DNA of 64,000 nucleotides from Lachnospiraceae bacterium (GTDB lineage Bacteria; Bacillota; Clostridia; Lachnospirales; Lachnospiraceae): the NCBI GenBank assembly GCA_910574745.1, contig CAJTCE010000011.1:46701-110700 (forward strand), written 5' to 3'. Both the position numbers and the translations under genes were made by a program. The notes beneath the pieces were generated by a model. The model searched no databases, was not told where the DNA came from, and saw only the letters and a program-made list of their open reading frames with translations. Of the stretch, positions 18,168-27,077 are shown one piece after another. Position 1 is the first letter of the stretch, and the number at the start of each line of letters is the position of its first letter.

Positions 18168-18230
18168 TTATAGTACTATAACTTATAGCAGTTGCGACGC
18201 GAAACATATAGTACTATAATTTATAGTACT
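18168..18230. promoter_or_regulatory. PadR operator palindromes between MATE and padR
   Basis: Perfect 14-bp palindrome TTATAGTACTATAA (18,168-18,181), perfect 12-bp TATAGTACTATA (18,207-18,218) and a third TTATAGTACT half (18,221-18,230). They lie within the 122-bp divergent region. PadR repressors bind such ATAC-like palindromes and relieve repression on drug binding, so this is the probable autoregulatory and exporter operator. Confidence 0.75.
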
Positions 18231-18259
18231 TGTCAAGAAGGATCAAGGAGGAATTTTCC

Positions 18260-18784
18260 ATGGCGGCCATTGATTTAATTGTGTTAGGAATGTTGAACAG
18301 GGAATCGTTAAGCGCATATGATATTCAGAAGCTGGTGGAATACCGTAATATTTCGAAATGGGTAAAAATCAGCACGCCATCCATATACAAAAAAGTGATT
18401 CAGTTAGAGGAAAAGGGGCTTATTTCAAGCCATATTGAGAAGGATGGAAAAATGCCTGAAAAGGCTGTCTATACCTTAACAGATGCCGGAAAAAAGGAAT
18501 TCGAGAGGCTGATGTTCGAAATATCCTGTCAACCGGTTAATATTTTTTTGGATTTCAACGCAGTGATCGTGAATCTGGAGGATATGCCAAAAGAGAAGCA
18601 AAAGGAATGTCTGAACAATATAAAGAAGAGTATCAATATATTAAAGAGTTATCTGGAAGAAAACATGGCTCTGAAAGAAAGTCGTTCGGATATACCTTTA
18701 ACGGGGAGGGCCGTTTTGAAGCAGCAGCTTCTTTTGGTACAGGCAATAGAAGCATGGATGGATTCATTGGAAAAATCTTTCTGA
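18260..18784 (+). CDS. PadR family transcriptional regulator
   Basis: A 174-residue PadR repressor. The N-terminal winged helix (about 1-80) begins MAAIDLIVLGMLNRESLSAYDI and contains PSIYKKVIQLEEKGLI; the C-terminal four-helix dimerisation part follows. ATG 18,260 follows AAGGAGG. It is divergent from the MATE gene, with palindromic operators between, so it most likely represses that exporter and itself. Many homologues release DNA when bound by small aromatic or drug ligands. Confidence 0.92.
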   Translation: MAAIDLIVLGMLNRESLSAYDIQKLVEYRNISKWVKISTPSIYKKVIQLEEKGLISSHIEKDGKMPEKAVYTLTDAGKKEFERLMFEISCQPVNIFLDFNAVIVNLEDMPKEKQKECLNNIKKSINILKSYLEENMALKESRSDIPLTGRAVLKQQLLLVQAIEAWMDSLEKSF

Positions 18785-18831
18785 GAAGCAGCAATATATT
18801 GGGAGCGGTTAAAGATAGAAGGATGTGAATC

Positions 18832-19008
18832 ATGGAAAATAAAGGGACTGCCACATCTGGAAACCCTGCAAAAGAGGGCAGTTGTTTCCATGGGCAGTCC
18901 GGTTGGCTCATAAACAAATGTGAGGGTGCATGTTATTTACTTAAAAATCCGCACATAAAGTTATGTCAACTATTTTGCGGCTTCTGTAGCAAAAGTTATG
19001 TCAACTAA
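18832..19008 (+). CDS. Possible small Cys-rich ORF (58 aa)
   Basis: A 58-codon open frame starting MENKGTATSGN after GAAGGATGTGAATC. It has six cysteines (18, 30, 34, 45, 49, 52), including CEGAC and CGFC pairs. It overlaps the 3' end of the binding-protein gene on the opposite strand by 39 bp and runs through a long hairpin (18,845-18,900) that would terminate the opposite gene. It may be a chance frame. I know no family for it. Confidence 0.2.
   Translation: MENKGTATSGNPAKEGSCFHGQSGWLINKCEGACYLLKNPHIKLCQLFCGFCSKSYVN
18845..18900 (-). terminator. Long stem-loop after the binding-protein gene
   Basis: GGACTGCC (18,845-18,852) pairs with GGCAGTCC (18,893-18,900), and CTGGAAAC pairs inside with GTTTCCA. 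On the minus strand it is followed by CTTTATTTT, consistent with a terminator for the binding-protein gene. Confidence 0.6.
18959..19007 (-). repeat. Direct repeat AGTTATGTCAACTA, two copies
   Basis: The 14-mer occurs at 18,959-18,972 and 18,994-19,007, 35 bp apart. It covers the last codons and stop of the binding-protein gene and the sequence just after it. This looks like a short tandem duplication of the gene end. It shares GTTGACATAA with the repeat after mgtE. Confidence 0.55.
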
Positions 19009-19965
19009 TTTTTCATAAGGAACTCGTTCGGACAACTCGCCGGCCTCTTCTAAGATATTTTGAAGCAGGGTAAAGCTGTCTTCTTCAAAAATCAGGTTTT
19101 CTTTCCATGTATCCTGATTATAGTAGCGTTCAACGATGGTAGTAATGGTTTCTAAATCCGTTTCTTCAAACTGGGGCGCGATGATTTGGGCAATTTCTTC
19201 GGGAGTGTGGGAGTTTACATAATCCATGCCTTTTTGCAATGCATTGGTAAAGCCCTGAATGGTTTCGGGATTGTCTTTGATATAGCTGGATTTTGCACTG
19301 AAAGCGGTATAGGGAACATATCCGGAATCTTCTCCTAAGGAAGCGATTACATAGCCGTCGCCTTTGGCTTCGAGGGAAGTGGCATGGGGTTCGAATTCAA
19401 CGGTGTATTCCCCCTGTCCGCCGGAGAACGCCGCAGCCGTGGAACCGAAGTCAATGCTCTGGTCAATAGAAAGGTCGGTTTCGGGGTTAATGCCGTTCAT
19501 TTTCAGAATATACTCAAATACCATTTCAGGCATACCGCCTTTTCTGCCTCCGAGGACGGTGGAGCCCTTTAGATTTTCCCATTTAAAATCATCCACCGGA
19601 GTCCTGGAAACAAGAAAATTACCCGCGCGCTGGGTAAGCTGGGCGAAATTTACGACGTAATCGTCGGTATTTCCCAAATAAGTGTAAATAGTTGATTCGC
19701 TTCCCATGAACCCGATGTCTGCCTCGCCCGATAAAACGGCGGTCATGGTTTTGTCGGCTCCAAAGCCTGTTACCAGAGTCAGATCGATTCCTTCTTCGGC
19801 AAAATAGCCTTCTTCAATGGCCACATACATAGGCGCATAAAAAATGGAATGGGCTACTTCGTTGAGTACCACTTCTTTGTTGCCTGAGTTTTTCTCCCCG
19901 CAGCCTGTCAGGAAAAGAGACAACATTAGACTTATCATAAGGGTAATGGAAATAACTTTTTTCAT
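18970..19965 (-). CDS. ABC transporter substrate-binding lipoprotein (NMT1/THI5-like)
   Basis: A 331-residue lipoprotein with signal peptide and lipobox LTGC (Cys near 20). It is followed by an NMT1/SsuA-type periplasmic-binding fold: SIFYAPMYVAIEEGYFAEEGI, quoted as FYAPMYVAIEEGYF, then LSGEADIGFMGSES. Such proteins deliver sulfonates, nitrate, pyrimidine precursors or related compounds to an ABC permease. The start at 19,965 has GGAGGTATATT upstream; earlier in-frame starts would spoil the signal peptide. No permease or ATPase gene is adjacent, so it is an orphan. Confidence 0.88.
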   Translation of the reverse strand: MKKVISITLMISLMLSLFLTGCGEKNSGNKEVVLNEVAHSIFYAPMYVAIEEGYFAEEGIDLTLVTGFGADKTMTAVLSGEADIGFMGSESTIYTYLGNTDDYVVNFAQLTQRAGNFLVSRTPVDDFKWENLKGSTVLGGRKGGMPEMVFEYILKMNGINPETDLSIDQSIDFGSTAAAFSGGQGEYTVEFEPHATSLEAKGDGYVIASLGEDSGYVPYTAFSAKSSYIKDNPETIQGFTNALQKGMDYVNSHTPEEIAQIIAPQFEETDLETITTIVERYYNQDTWKENLIFEEDSFTLLQNILEEAGELSERVPYEKLVDITFATEAAK

Positions 19966-20255
19966 AATATACCTCCCATGGATTGTAATATATGATATTA
20001 CGGGAGAGAAAAAAAGGTGCTTATCTGGAGATAAAATATGAAAAGGAAATCTTCTTATCATGCAACGCGAGGTTGACAAAAAGAACCCCTGAGGAAAAAT
20101 AAAGTTCCATATCGACAGTATTTGGAAAATATAATATAATATTGACAATAATAAAGAATAGAAGGCCTGATAAATACTGTAAACGTCAGGGAATATTCGT
20201 GATAATGTAACCATTATGTAAAAATGAGAGCGCCGGAAGGGCAAGGAGGAATTCA

Positions 20256-20936
20256 ATGGGTATTATTTCAAGATTTAAGGACATCATGTCAGCTAACTTT
20301 AACGCATTGTTGGATAAATGTGAGGATCCGGAAAAGATGATCGATCAGTATCTTCGAAATTTGGAAAGTGATTTGGGGAAAGTAAAAAGTGAGACGGCAG
20401 CTATCATTGCAGATGAGAAAGCAGCTAAGAGAAAGCTGGATGCCTGTGATGAAGAAATCGGTAAAATGGAAAAATATGCCAGAAAGGCAGTTGCAGCGGG
20501 AAATGACGGCGAGGCTCGCCAGTTCTTAGGAAGAAAAGCAGAGCTGACTCAGGAAAGAGAGGCTCTGGAGAAGAATTACAATATCTGCCTTGATAATTCT
20601 GCCAAGATGCGTGAGATGACCAAGAAGCTTGAGGCGGATATCCAGGAATTAAAAGGAAAACAGGCTACCTTAAAGGCAAAATTGACTGTTGCCGAGACCA
20701 AGAAGAAAATGAACAGCGTAGGAGAATCCGGCAGGGGAGCAGCCTCCACCATCAATGCATTTAACAGAATGGAAGATAAGGTTAACCGCATGATGGATGA
20801 AGCGGATGCAATGGCAGAGTTAAATGAAAGTCCTTCCGACAGCATTGCCGCTTTGACGGAAAAATATGAAGGCGGAGAAGCAGATGCGGATATTGATGAC
20901 GAGCTTGCCGCATTAAAAGCAGAAATGGGAATGTAA
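20256..20936 (+). CDS. PspA/IM30 family protein
   Basis: A 226-residue, nearly all-helical coiled-coil protein of the PspA/IM30/Vipp1 family, which assembles on the inner face of stressed membranes. It starts MGIISRFKDIMSANFNALLD, with the typical EDPEKMIDQYLRNLESDL motif near 24-41. It lacks an amphipathic extension beyond the family norm. The next gene encodes an SPFH/zinc-ribbon protein 21 bp downstream, the same pairing as B. subtilis ydjF (pspA)-ydjI. A ribosome site AAGGAGGAATTC precedes the ATG. Confidence 0.93.
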   Translation: MGIISRFKDIMSANFNALLDKCEDPEKMIDQYLRNLESDLGKVKSETAAIIADEKAAKRKLDACDEEIGKMEKYARKAVAAGNDGEARQFLGRKAELTQEREALEKNYNICLDNSAKMREMTKKLEADIQELKGKQATLKAKLTVAETKKKMNSVGESGRGAASTINAFNRMEDKVNRMMDEADAMAELNESPSDSIAALTEKYEGGEADADIDDELAALKAEMGM

Positions 20937-20957
20937 TAAAAAAGGAGAAGCAGCGAG

Positions 20958-21971
20958 ATGGGATTATTTTCTAATCAGTTATCCAATGTAGTAGAATGGG
21001 ACGAATCCAGGGAGGGAGTCATTTTCTGGAAGTGGCCCAATGATGAGATTAAGAAGGGCTCCAAGCTTTTTATCCGTCCCGGACAGGATGCAATCTTTAT
21101 GTATAACGGTAAGATTGAAGGTGTGTTTGAGGACGACGGAAGCTATGATATCGAGACGCAGATTATTCCTTTTTTATCATCCTTGAAAGGCTTTAAGTTC
21201 GGCTTTAATTCCGGTATGAGGGCGGAAGTAGTGTTTATCAATACAAAAGAACTTCTCTGCAAATGGGGAACCAAGAATGCCATCAACTTACCGGCACCGG
21301 GGCTTCCGGGGGGGATGCCGATAAGGGCTTTCGGAACCTTTAACTGCAAGGTAATGGATTTTGCCGTTATGTTAGAGAAGCTTTCGGGTACTATGCAGAC
21401 TTATAGTGTGGAAGATGTAAAGACACGTATCACAGCAAGCCTTGACCAGCTTTTGATGAGCTGGATCGGCAAAGAAGGCAGGGATATGTTCAATCTTCAG
21501 ATGGATGCCCGCAAGATCGCAAAGGGAATCGAAGAAGAGTTGGATATGGAAATGCGTAGCATCGGCGTAGGCATTACGGGCTTTACCATTGAGAGCTTTA
21601 ATTATCCTGAAGAAATCAAGAAAATGCAGGAGAAAGCTGCAGCCCAGTCTATGGTAGGAGATATGAACAAATACAGCCAGATTGCCATGGCTAACTCCAT
21701 AGAAAAAGGAAACGGCGGCAGCAGCGGAGCCAATCTTGCAGGCCAGATGATGGGCGTGCAGATGGGCATGATGATGGGACAGCAGATGATGAATAACACC
21801 AACATGGCACAGGGGATGAATCCTGGAGGCCAGAATGCTAATGCGGGTGTTCAAGGCATGAATACAGGAGCTCAGGGAGCGGGCGGTACAGCGCCTAAGT
21901 TCTGCCCTAACTGCGGAACACCTACCAACGGAGCAAACTTCTGCGGAAACTGCGGGCAGAAGCTGGTCTAG
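20958..21971 (+). CDS. SPFH domain protein with C-terminal zinc ribbon (YdjI-like)
   Basis: A 337-residue protein with an SPFH/virion-core-like domain (about 25-235), a Met/Gly/Gln-rich linker (QMMGVQMGMMMGQQMM) and a C-terminal zinc ribbon, CPNCGTPTNGANFCGNCGQ. It resembles B. subtilis YdjI, which recruits PspA to the membrane. No transmembrane helix is seen. It is translated from AAAGGAGAAGCAGCG and forms an operon with the PspA gene, so it likely belongs to a membrane-stress unit. Confidence 0.9.
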   Translation: MGLFSNQLSNVVEWDESREGVIFWKWPNDEIKKGSKLFIRPGQDAIFMYNGKIEGVFEDDGSYDIETQIIPFLSSLKGFKFGFNSGMRAEVVFINTKELLCKWGTKNAINLPAPGLPGGMPIRAFGTFNCKVMDFAVMLEKLSGTMQTYSVEDVKTRITASLDQLLMSWIGKEGRDMFNLQMDARKIAKGIEEELDMEMRSIGVGITGFTIESFNYPEEIKKMQEKAAAQSMVGDMNKYSQIAMANSIEKGNGGSSGANLAGQMMGVQMGMMMGQQMMNNTNMAQGMNPGGQNANAGVQGMNTGAQGAGGTAPKFCPNCGTPTNGANFCGNCGQKLV

Positions 21972-22004
21972 TTTACATAACATGAATTTATAAAAGCAGG
22001 AGTG

Positions 22005-22041
22005 CGCGGCACGGGGATTTTGGTGCCGCGTCTCTTTTTTT
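22005..22041 (+). terminator. Terminator of the PspA-SPFH operon
   Basis: Perfect 8-bp stem CGCGGCAC/GTGCCGCG (22,005-22,012 and 22,023-22,030) followed by TCTCTTTTTTT. Confidence 0.92.
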
Positions 22042-22213
22042 GATAGTAAAAGGCTCAAAAATATGGTAGAGTAGAAGAGGTCGAAACAGAAATGCTGTAA
22101 ATGAAGCTGGGACAGCAGAAACATAGCACAAAGGTAACATGAACAATACAGAAGCAGTGTTGCAGACAGTCTTTGATGGAAAATAGATGAAATGATCGAT
22201 GAGGAGTCAATTT

Positions 22214-24739
22214 ATGAATCGAATGGATACGTTAAATGATATGCAGAGAGAAGCGGCAATGACTACGGAAGGTCCGGTGCTGATTTTAGCGGGGGCAGGC
22301 TCAGGAAAGACCCGCGTACTTACCCACAGGATTGCATATCTGATTGAAGAATGCGGGGTAGACCCATGGAACATCATGGCGATTACCTTTACCAATAAAG
22401 CTGCAGGAGAAATGCGGGAAAGGGTTAATGATATGGTGGGATTCGGGGCTGAAAGCATCTGGGTTTCCACCTTTCACTCCAGTTGTGTCCGCATTTTACG
22501 CAGATATGCGGATAGAATCGGCTATGATAATTCCTTTACCATATACGATACGGATGATTCCAAATCGGTTATGAAGGATATTTGTAAAAGGCTGCAGATT
22601 GATACAAAGCAGTTAAAGGAACGGACGATTTTAGGAGCGATTTCTTCGGCAAAGAATGAAGGAATTTTGGTGGATGAATATGAAATGAATGCCATGGGCG
22701 ACTTTAATAAGATGCGGATTGCCAAGGCATATCGGGAATATCAGAAGGTTTTGAAAAATAATAACGCCATGGACTTTGACGATTTACTGGTAAATGCGGT
22801 AGAACTTCTAAGAACCAGTCAGGAGGTGCTGCAAAATTACCAGAACCGCTTCCGTTATATTATGGTGGATGAGTATCAGGATACTAACAGCATCCAGTTT
22901 GAATTCATCAAATTGTTAGCAAGTGCTAATCATAATCTTTGCGTGGTGGGCGACGACGACCAGTCCATTTATAAGTTCCGTGGTGCCAATATCCGTAATA
23001 TTCTGGATTTTGAAAAGGTTTTTCCGGAAGCGAAGGTTGTGAAGCTGGAGCAGAATTACCGTTCCACCCAGAATGTATTAGATGCCGCTAATGCAGTGAT
23101 CAGCCATAACAGGGGACGTAAGGAAAAAGCCCTGTGGACCGATAAAGGCGGCGGAAACAGGCTGCATTTCAGACAGTTTGATTATGCGCTGGAGGAAGCG
23201 GAATATATTGCCTATGATGTGGCAGGGAAGAAACGGGAAGGCGTTTGTGATTATAAGGACTGTGCGGTGCTTTACCGGACCAATGCCCAGGCCCGCGTTT
23301 TGGAGGAGCAGTTTGTACATGCGGGCATTCCTTACAACATTGTGGGAGGCGTAAACTTCTATGGCAGGAAGGAAATTAAGGATTTGCTGGCTTATTTAAA
23401 GACCATTGATAACGGTCTGGATGATTTGGCGGTAAAAAGAATTATCAATGTTCCGAAAAGGGGAATCGGGGCCACAACGATTACCCGTATTCAGGAATAT
23501 GCCGATGGAAGAGGCATCGGATTTTATGAGGCCATGGAAGAAGCGGATAATATTATGAGCATTGGGAGGAGCGCTGCAAAGTTACAGCCCTTTGTAACTA
23601 TGATTCAGGTATTTCGGGCTAAGGCAAAGACTTATTCTTTAAGCGAACTGTTAAAGGACGTCATAGAGGTAACGGGTTATGTAAACCAGTTGGAGGCAGA
23701 TACCGATGAGGAAGCCAAAGCGAGAATTGAGAACATTGACGAGTTGATTTCCAAGGTGGTTTCTTTTGAGGAGGAGCATGAGGAAGCGACGCTTTCGGAA
23801 TTTCTGGCGGAGGTAGCGCTGGTAGCGGATATTGATAATGTGGACAGCGACAAAAACAAGGTGCTTCTTATGACTTTACATAGTGCAAAGGGACTGGAAT
23901 TCCCCCATGTGTATCTGGCAGGTATGGAGGATGGGGTTTTCCCCAGTCATATGTCGATTATGGATAATGATTCCGAGGAAATTGAGGAAGAGAGAAGACT
24001 TGCCTATGTGGGCATAACCAGGGCAAAGGAGGATCTGACCCTGACGGCGGCTAAAGCGAGGATGATCCGGGGAGAGACCCAATATAATCCTGTTTCCAGA
24101 TTTTTGAAAGAGATTCCGGGAGAACTTCTGGATAATAAAGTGCCTTCGGGGAAATCGAGGGATTATGTGGAGTATGAGGATGATTCCTATGAGCGGAGCA
24201 TTTTTAAGAAGAAGCCCTACGATATGATAAGCGCCTATAGTGGAAGAAGTCCATATGGACAGAAGAGTGGGCATAGCTACGGCGCTGGTCAGGGGAATAA
24301 CAGTGGACAGGAATATGATAATAGCAGAGGATATAACCGAATAAGTATGGCGGGAAGCGGACTGTCGGATGACGTCTTTGACAAGCCTAAGCCTGTGCAG
24401 ACAGGAGGGAGAGCAGGAACCGGCGGGGCAGCAGGCGGTTATCACGCAGTAACACGACCGAAAGCCGTTCTAAAGCCAAAGGAGACAAAAGCGGAAGTAA
24501 AGCCTTTTATTGCAAAAGGAACTGCTATGTTTGGGGCTAAGGGCATTACCAAAGGGATGCAGGTTCCCGGGGAAAAGCCGGATTATGATATAGGAGACAG
24601 GGTTTCCCATATTAAATTTGGGGAAGGAACTGTGAAAAATCTGGAGAAAGGGACAAAGGATTATCAGGTTACGGTAGAATTTGACCAGTATGGACAAAAA
24701 ATACTTTTTGCCGCATTTGCCAAGCTCCAGAAAATCTAA
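22214..24739 (+). CDS. pcrA: UvrD/PcrA-type ATP-dependent DNA helicase
   Basis: A roughly 841-residue superfamily 1A 3'-5' DNA helicase. Motif Q is near LNDMQREAA, Walker A AGAGSGKTRVL near 29, motif II VDEYQDTN, motif III GDDDQSIYKFRGA, motif IV LEQNYRS, motif V TLHSAKGLEF and motif VI AYVGITRAKEDL. The C-terminal region after about 640 is Gly/Lys-rich and ends in the PcrA-specific tail DYDIGDRVSHIKFGEGTV. The ATG at 22,214 follows GAGGAG; the earlier ATG overlaps it. It acts in repair and removal of recombination intermediates. Confidence 0.95.
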   Translation: MNRMDTLNDMQREAAMTTEGPVLILAGAGSGKTRVLTHRIAYLIEECGVDPWNIMAITFTNKAAGEMRERVNDMVGFGAESIWVSTFHSSCVRILRRYADRIGYDNSFTIYDTDDSKSVMKDICKRLQIDTKQLKERTILGAISSAKNEGILVDEYEMNAMGDFNKMRIAKAYREYQKVLKNNNAMDFDDLLVNAVELLRTSQEVLQNYQNRFRYIMVDEYQDTNSIQFEFIKLLASANHNLCVVGDDDQSIYKFRGANIRNILDFEKVFPEAKVVKLEQNYRSTQNVLDAANAVISHNRGRKEKALWTDKGGGNRLHFRQFDYALEEAEYIAYDVAGKKREGVCDYKDCAVLYRTNAQARVLEEQFVHAGIPYNIVGGVNFYGRKEIKDLLAYLKTIDNGLDDLAVKRIINVPKRGIGATTITRIQEYADGRGIGFYEAMEEADNIMSIGRSAAKLQPFVTMIQVFRAKAKTYSLSELLKDVIEVTGYVNQLEADTDEEAKARIENIDELISKVVSFEEEHEEATLSEFLAEVALVADIDNVDSDKNKVLLMTLHSAKGLEFPHVYLAGMEDGVFPSHMSIMDNDSEEIEEERRLAYVGITRAKEDLTLTAAKARMIRGETQYNPVSRFLKEIPGELLDNKVPSGKSRDYVEYEDDSYERSIFKKKPYDMISAYSGRSPYGQKSGHSYGAGQGNNSGQEYDNSRGYNRISMAGSGLSDDVFDKPKPVQTGGRAGTGGAAGGYHAVTRPKAVLKPKETKAEVKPFIAKGTAMFGAKGITKGMQVPGEKPDYDIGDRVSHIKFGEGTVKNLEKGTKDYQVTVEFDQYGQKILFAAFAKLQKI

Positions 24740-24875
24740 AAGTGAAAACAGGAAAATCCATTGGATATTTTTCATAAAAATGGAAAAAATCTGTAGTAAA
24801 GTTAAGCAAAAAGTGATAGACTATTTATAATGAATCCGGATATAATAAATAAAAGCGAGAAAGGTGGACTATTTT

Positions 24876-25175
24876 ATGAATAAAGCAAGAATTGAAGAAC
24901 TGGCAGCTACATTGGGGGATGTATTAAAGAGACAGGAAGAGGTAAAAGAAGAGAAGAAGTGCCATAAGGTTCTCTGGATATTTGCCATTATTGGTGCGAT
25001 TACCGCAATTGCTGCAATTGCATATGCAGTATACCGTTATTTTACACCTGATTATCTGGAAGACTTCGAGGATGACTTCGATGATGATTTTGATGACGAT
25101 TTCTTTTCCGATGACGAAGACGAAAAAGAAGCTGCATCAGACAAAAAGGACGATAAAGCTTCTGAAGAAGACTAA
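24876..25175 (+). CDS. Small membrane protein with acidic tail
   Basis: A 99-residue protein. It has a basic helical N-terminus (MNKARIEELAATLGDVL) and one transmembrane segment around 33-56 (VLWIFAIIGAITAIAAIAY). The C-terminal Asp/Glu-rich tail repeats DDFDDD and DEDEKEAA. I know similar small proteins in Lachnospiraceae but no function. ATG 24,876 follows AAAGGTGG, and a GTG at 24,864 overlaps that site. A terminator follows at 25,193. Confidence 0.7.
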   Translation: MNKARIEELAATLGDVLKRQEEVKEEKKCHKVLWIFAIIGAITAIAAIAYAVYRYFTPDYLEDFEDDFDDDFDDDFFSDDEDEKEAASDKKDDKASEED

Positions 25176-25192
25176 TCGCTTATAAGAATGTT

Positions 25193-25226
25193 AAGACTGT
25201 TGCAGAAACTGTAGCAGTCTTTTTTT
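25193..25226 (+). terminator. Terminator after the acidic membrane protein
   Basis: AAGACTG (25,193-25,199) pairs with CAGTCTT (25,215-25,221), followed by TTTTTTC. Confidence 0.88.
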
Positions 25227-25342
25227 CATGTAAAGCATTCTTACGGATGTCGGCGAAAGGATGACAGATCGGATGATAGCGTAGGGATTTGGCAGATTAT
25301 GTAAAAAAATATTATTTGGTATCGCTGACAAAGGTTGGCAGA

Positions 25343-26794
25343 ATGGAGAGAATTATGAAAAAAGGGCAGTCTTATGAAGGCATTGTGGAGAGTGTTCAGT
25401 TCCCGGCCAAGGGAATTGTGAGGGTAGAGGAAGAAAGCGACAAGGCAGTTGTAAAAAATGTAATTCCGGGCCAGAAGATTGCTTTTCGTGTCAGCAAGAA
25501 GAGAAAAGGTAAAGCGGAAGGGACACTTTTGGAAGTGCTTGAGAAGGCAGAAAATGAAGTTGCATCAGAATGTCCCCATTTCGGAAGCTGTGGAGGATGT
25601 AATTATCTGAATCTGTCCTATGAAGACCAGCTGACCTTGAAAACAAAGCAGATAAAAGAATTGCTGGATTCGGTTTACATAAAATCGAATCAAGAGCCGC
25701 ATTATGAATTTCAGGGAGTGAAAGAGAGCCCCAGACAATACGGATATCGTAATAAAATGGAGTTTTCCTTCGGGGATGAATGTAAGGACGGACCGCTGTC
25801 TCTGGGTTTACATAAAAGAGGCGGTTTCTATGATATTGTCAGCGTTGTGGACTGTAAGATTGTGGATGAAGATTACAGACAGATTTTGAGGACAACCCTG
25901 GAGTATTTTAAGACAGAGAAGACAAGCTTTTATCATAGGATGCATCAGGAGGGCTATCTGAGACACCTGCTTATCAGGAAAGGAAGTAAGAGTGGGGAGA
26001 TTCTTATTGCTTTGGTTACAAGCAGGGATTTTAAGAAGGAGGATAGTGTCAGCTGTCAGGGAGAGGTGGAGCTTTTAGAGGGATTTAAACAGGCGCTTTT
26101 GGCTCTGGAGCAGTCCGGCGGGCTGGAAGGACATATTACGGGAATTATTCATACGGTAAATGATTCTGTTGCCGATGTGGTAAAAGCGGATGCAAATGAG
26201 ATTCTCTATGGCAGGGAGTATTTTTATGAGGAGCTTATGGGATTACAGTTTAAAATATCCCAGTTTTCCTTTTTCCAGACCAATTCTCTGGGAGCGGAAG
26301 TGCTTTATGATGTCGCACGGCAGTATATCGGAAGGTTGTCCGAGGGGGAGCCGGACAAGGTTGTCTTTGACCTGTACAGCGGAACCGGCACCATTGCACA
26401 GATGATGGCGCCTGTGGCAAAAAAGGTAATCGGCGTGGAGATTGTAGAGGAAGCGGTGGAAGCGGCGAAGGAGAATGCGAGGTTAAATGGTTTACATAAC
26501 TGTGAATTTATAGCGGGGGATGTGTTGAAGGTTTTGGATGATATTGAGGAGAAACCGGATTTCATTATTTTGGACCCGCCAAGGGATGGGATTCATCCTA
26601 AGGCCTTGAATAAGATTATTGATTATGGAGTGGAAAGGATTGTTTATATTTCCTGTAAGCCGACCAGTCTGGTAAGGGATTTGGAAGTGTTTTTTGAAAA
26701 TGGGTATCGGATGGAGAAGGCTTGCGGGGTGGATATGTTTCCGGGGACGGGGCATGTTGAAACAGTCGCTCTGCTGACGAAAAAAGCCCAGTAA
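25343..26794 (+). CDS. 23S rRNA (uracil-5-)-methyltransferase, RlmD/TrmA family
   Basis: A roughly 483-residue class I SAM-dependent RNA methyltransferase with an N-terminal TRAM domain (QSYEGIVESVQFPAKGIV). It has iron-sulfur cysteines in ECPHFGSCGGCNYL, SAM loop DLYSGTGTIAQMMAP, catalytic motif DPPRDGIHPKAL and the nucleophile Cys in YISCKPTSLVRDL. It methylates uracil C5 in rRNA (RlmD/RlmCD type). The start is uncertain: ATG 25,343 or ATG 25,355 (preceded by GGAGAG), or an upstream TTG. It is a stand-alone gene. Confidence 0.93.
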   Translation: MERIMKKGQSYEGIVESVQFPAKGIVRVEEESDKAVVKNVIPGQKIAFRVSKKRKGKAEGTLLEVLEKAENEVASECPHFGSCGGCNYLNLSYEDQLTLKTKQIKELLDSVYIKSNQEPHYEFQGVKESPRQYGYRNKMEFSFGDECKDGPLSLGLHKRGGFYDIVSVVDCKIVDEDYRQILRTTLEYFKTEKTSFYHRMHQEGYLRHLLIRKGSKSGEILIALVTSRDFKKEDSVSCQGEVELLEGFKQALLALEQSGGLEGHITGIIHTVNDSVADVVKADANEILYGREYFYEELMGLQFKISQFSFFQTNSLGAEVLYDVARQYIGRLSEGEPDKVVFDLYSGTGTIAQMMAPVAKKVIGVEIVEEAVEAAKENARLNGLHNCEFIAGDVLKVLDDIEEKPDFIILDPPRDGIHPKALNKIIDYGVERIVYISCKPTSLVRDLEVFFENGYRMEKACGVDMFPGTGHVETVALLTKKAQ

Positions 26795-26895
26795 ATCAAT
26801 GGTTTCTGCCGACTAAACAAAAAAATGTTGCTGTATTTCTCGTGAAATATGTTTGGTAAGACGGCTTGTTTTCCGGGGTGGGGTTCAAAGATAAT

Positions 26896-26985
26896 TTGCT
26901 GAAATGGGGTTTCGCTAAATTGTATGGGTTTCGCTAAATTGTTTGAGTTTCGCTAAAATGTTTAGTGTTTTGCTAAAGCATACGG
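26896..26985 (+). repeat. Tandem TTTCGCTAAA repeats
   Basis: Four to five degenerate units of 19-20 bp share GGGTTTCGCTAAATTGTTT: 26,906-26,925, 26,926-26,944, 26,945-26,963 and a diverged unit from 26,964, preceded by a partial TTTGCTGAAATG at 26,896. They run in the same orientation, downstream of the methyltransferase gene. Confidence 0.8.
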
Positions 26986-26997
26986 ATAAAAAATGTA

Positions 26998-27042
26998 CAG
27001 TCAGGGTATCAGTAGGAGAGTCTGTTATCCTGGCTGTTTTGG
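26998..27042 (+). terminator. Hairpin terminator
   Basis: CAGTCAGGGTA (26,998-27,008) pairs with TATCCTGGCTG with GU wobble (27,026-27,036), followed by TTTTGGTTTG. Confidence 0.6.
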
Positions 27043-27077
27043 TTTGACATCATCACTGCTAATGGAGATTTAAAAAT

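Noticed and set aside
24982..25185. Second frame inside the acidic membrane protein gene
   Set aside because: Repetitive Ile/Thr/Met translation arises from GATGAT repeats coding for the acidic tail.
26881..26985. CRISPR array
   Set aside because: The TTTCGCTAAA units are contiguous, with no variable spacers between them, and no cas gene is present.
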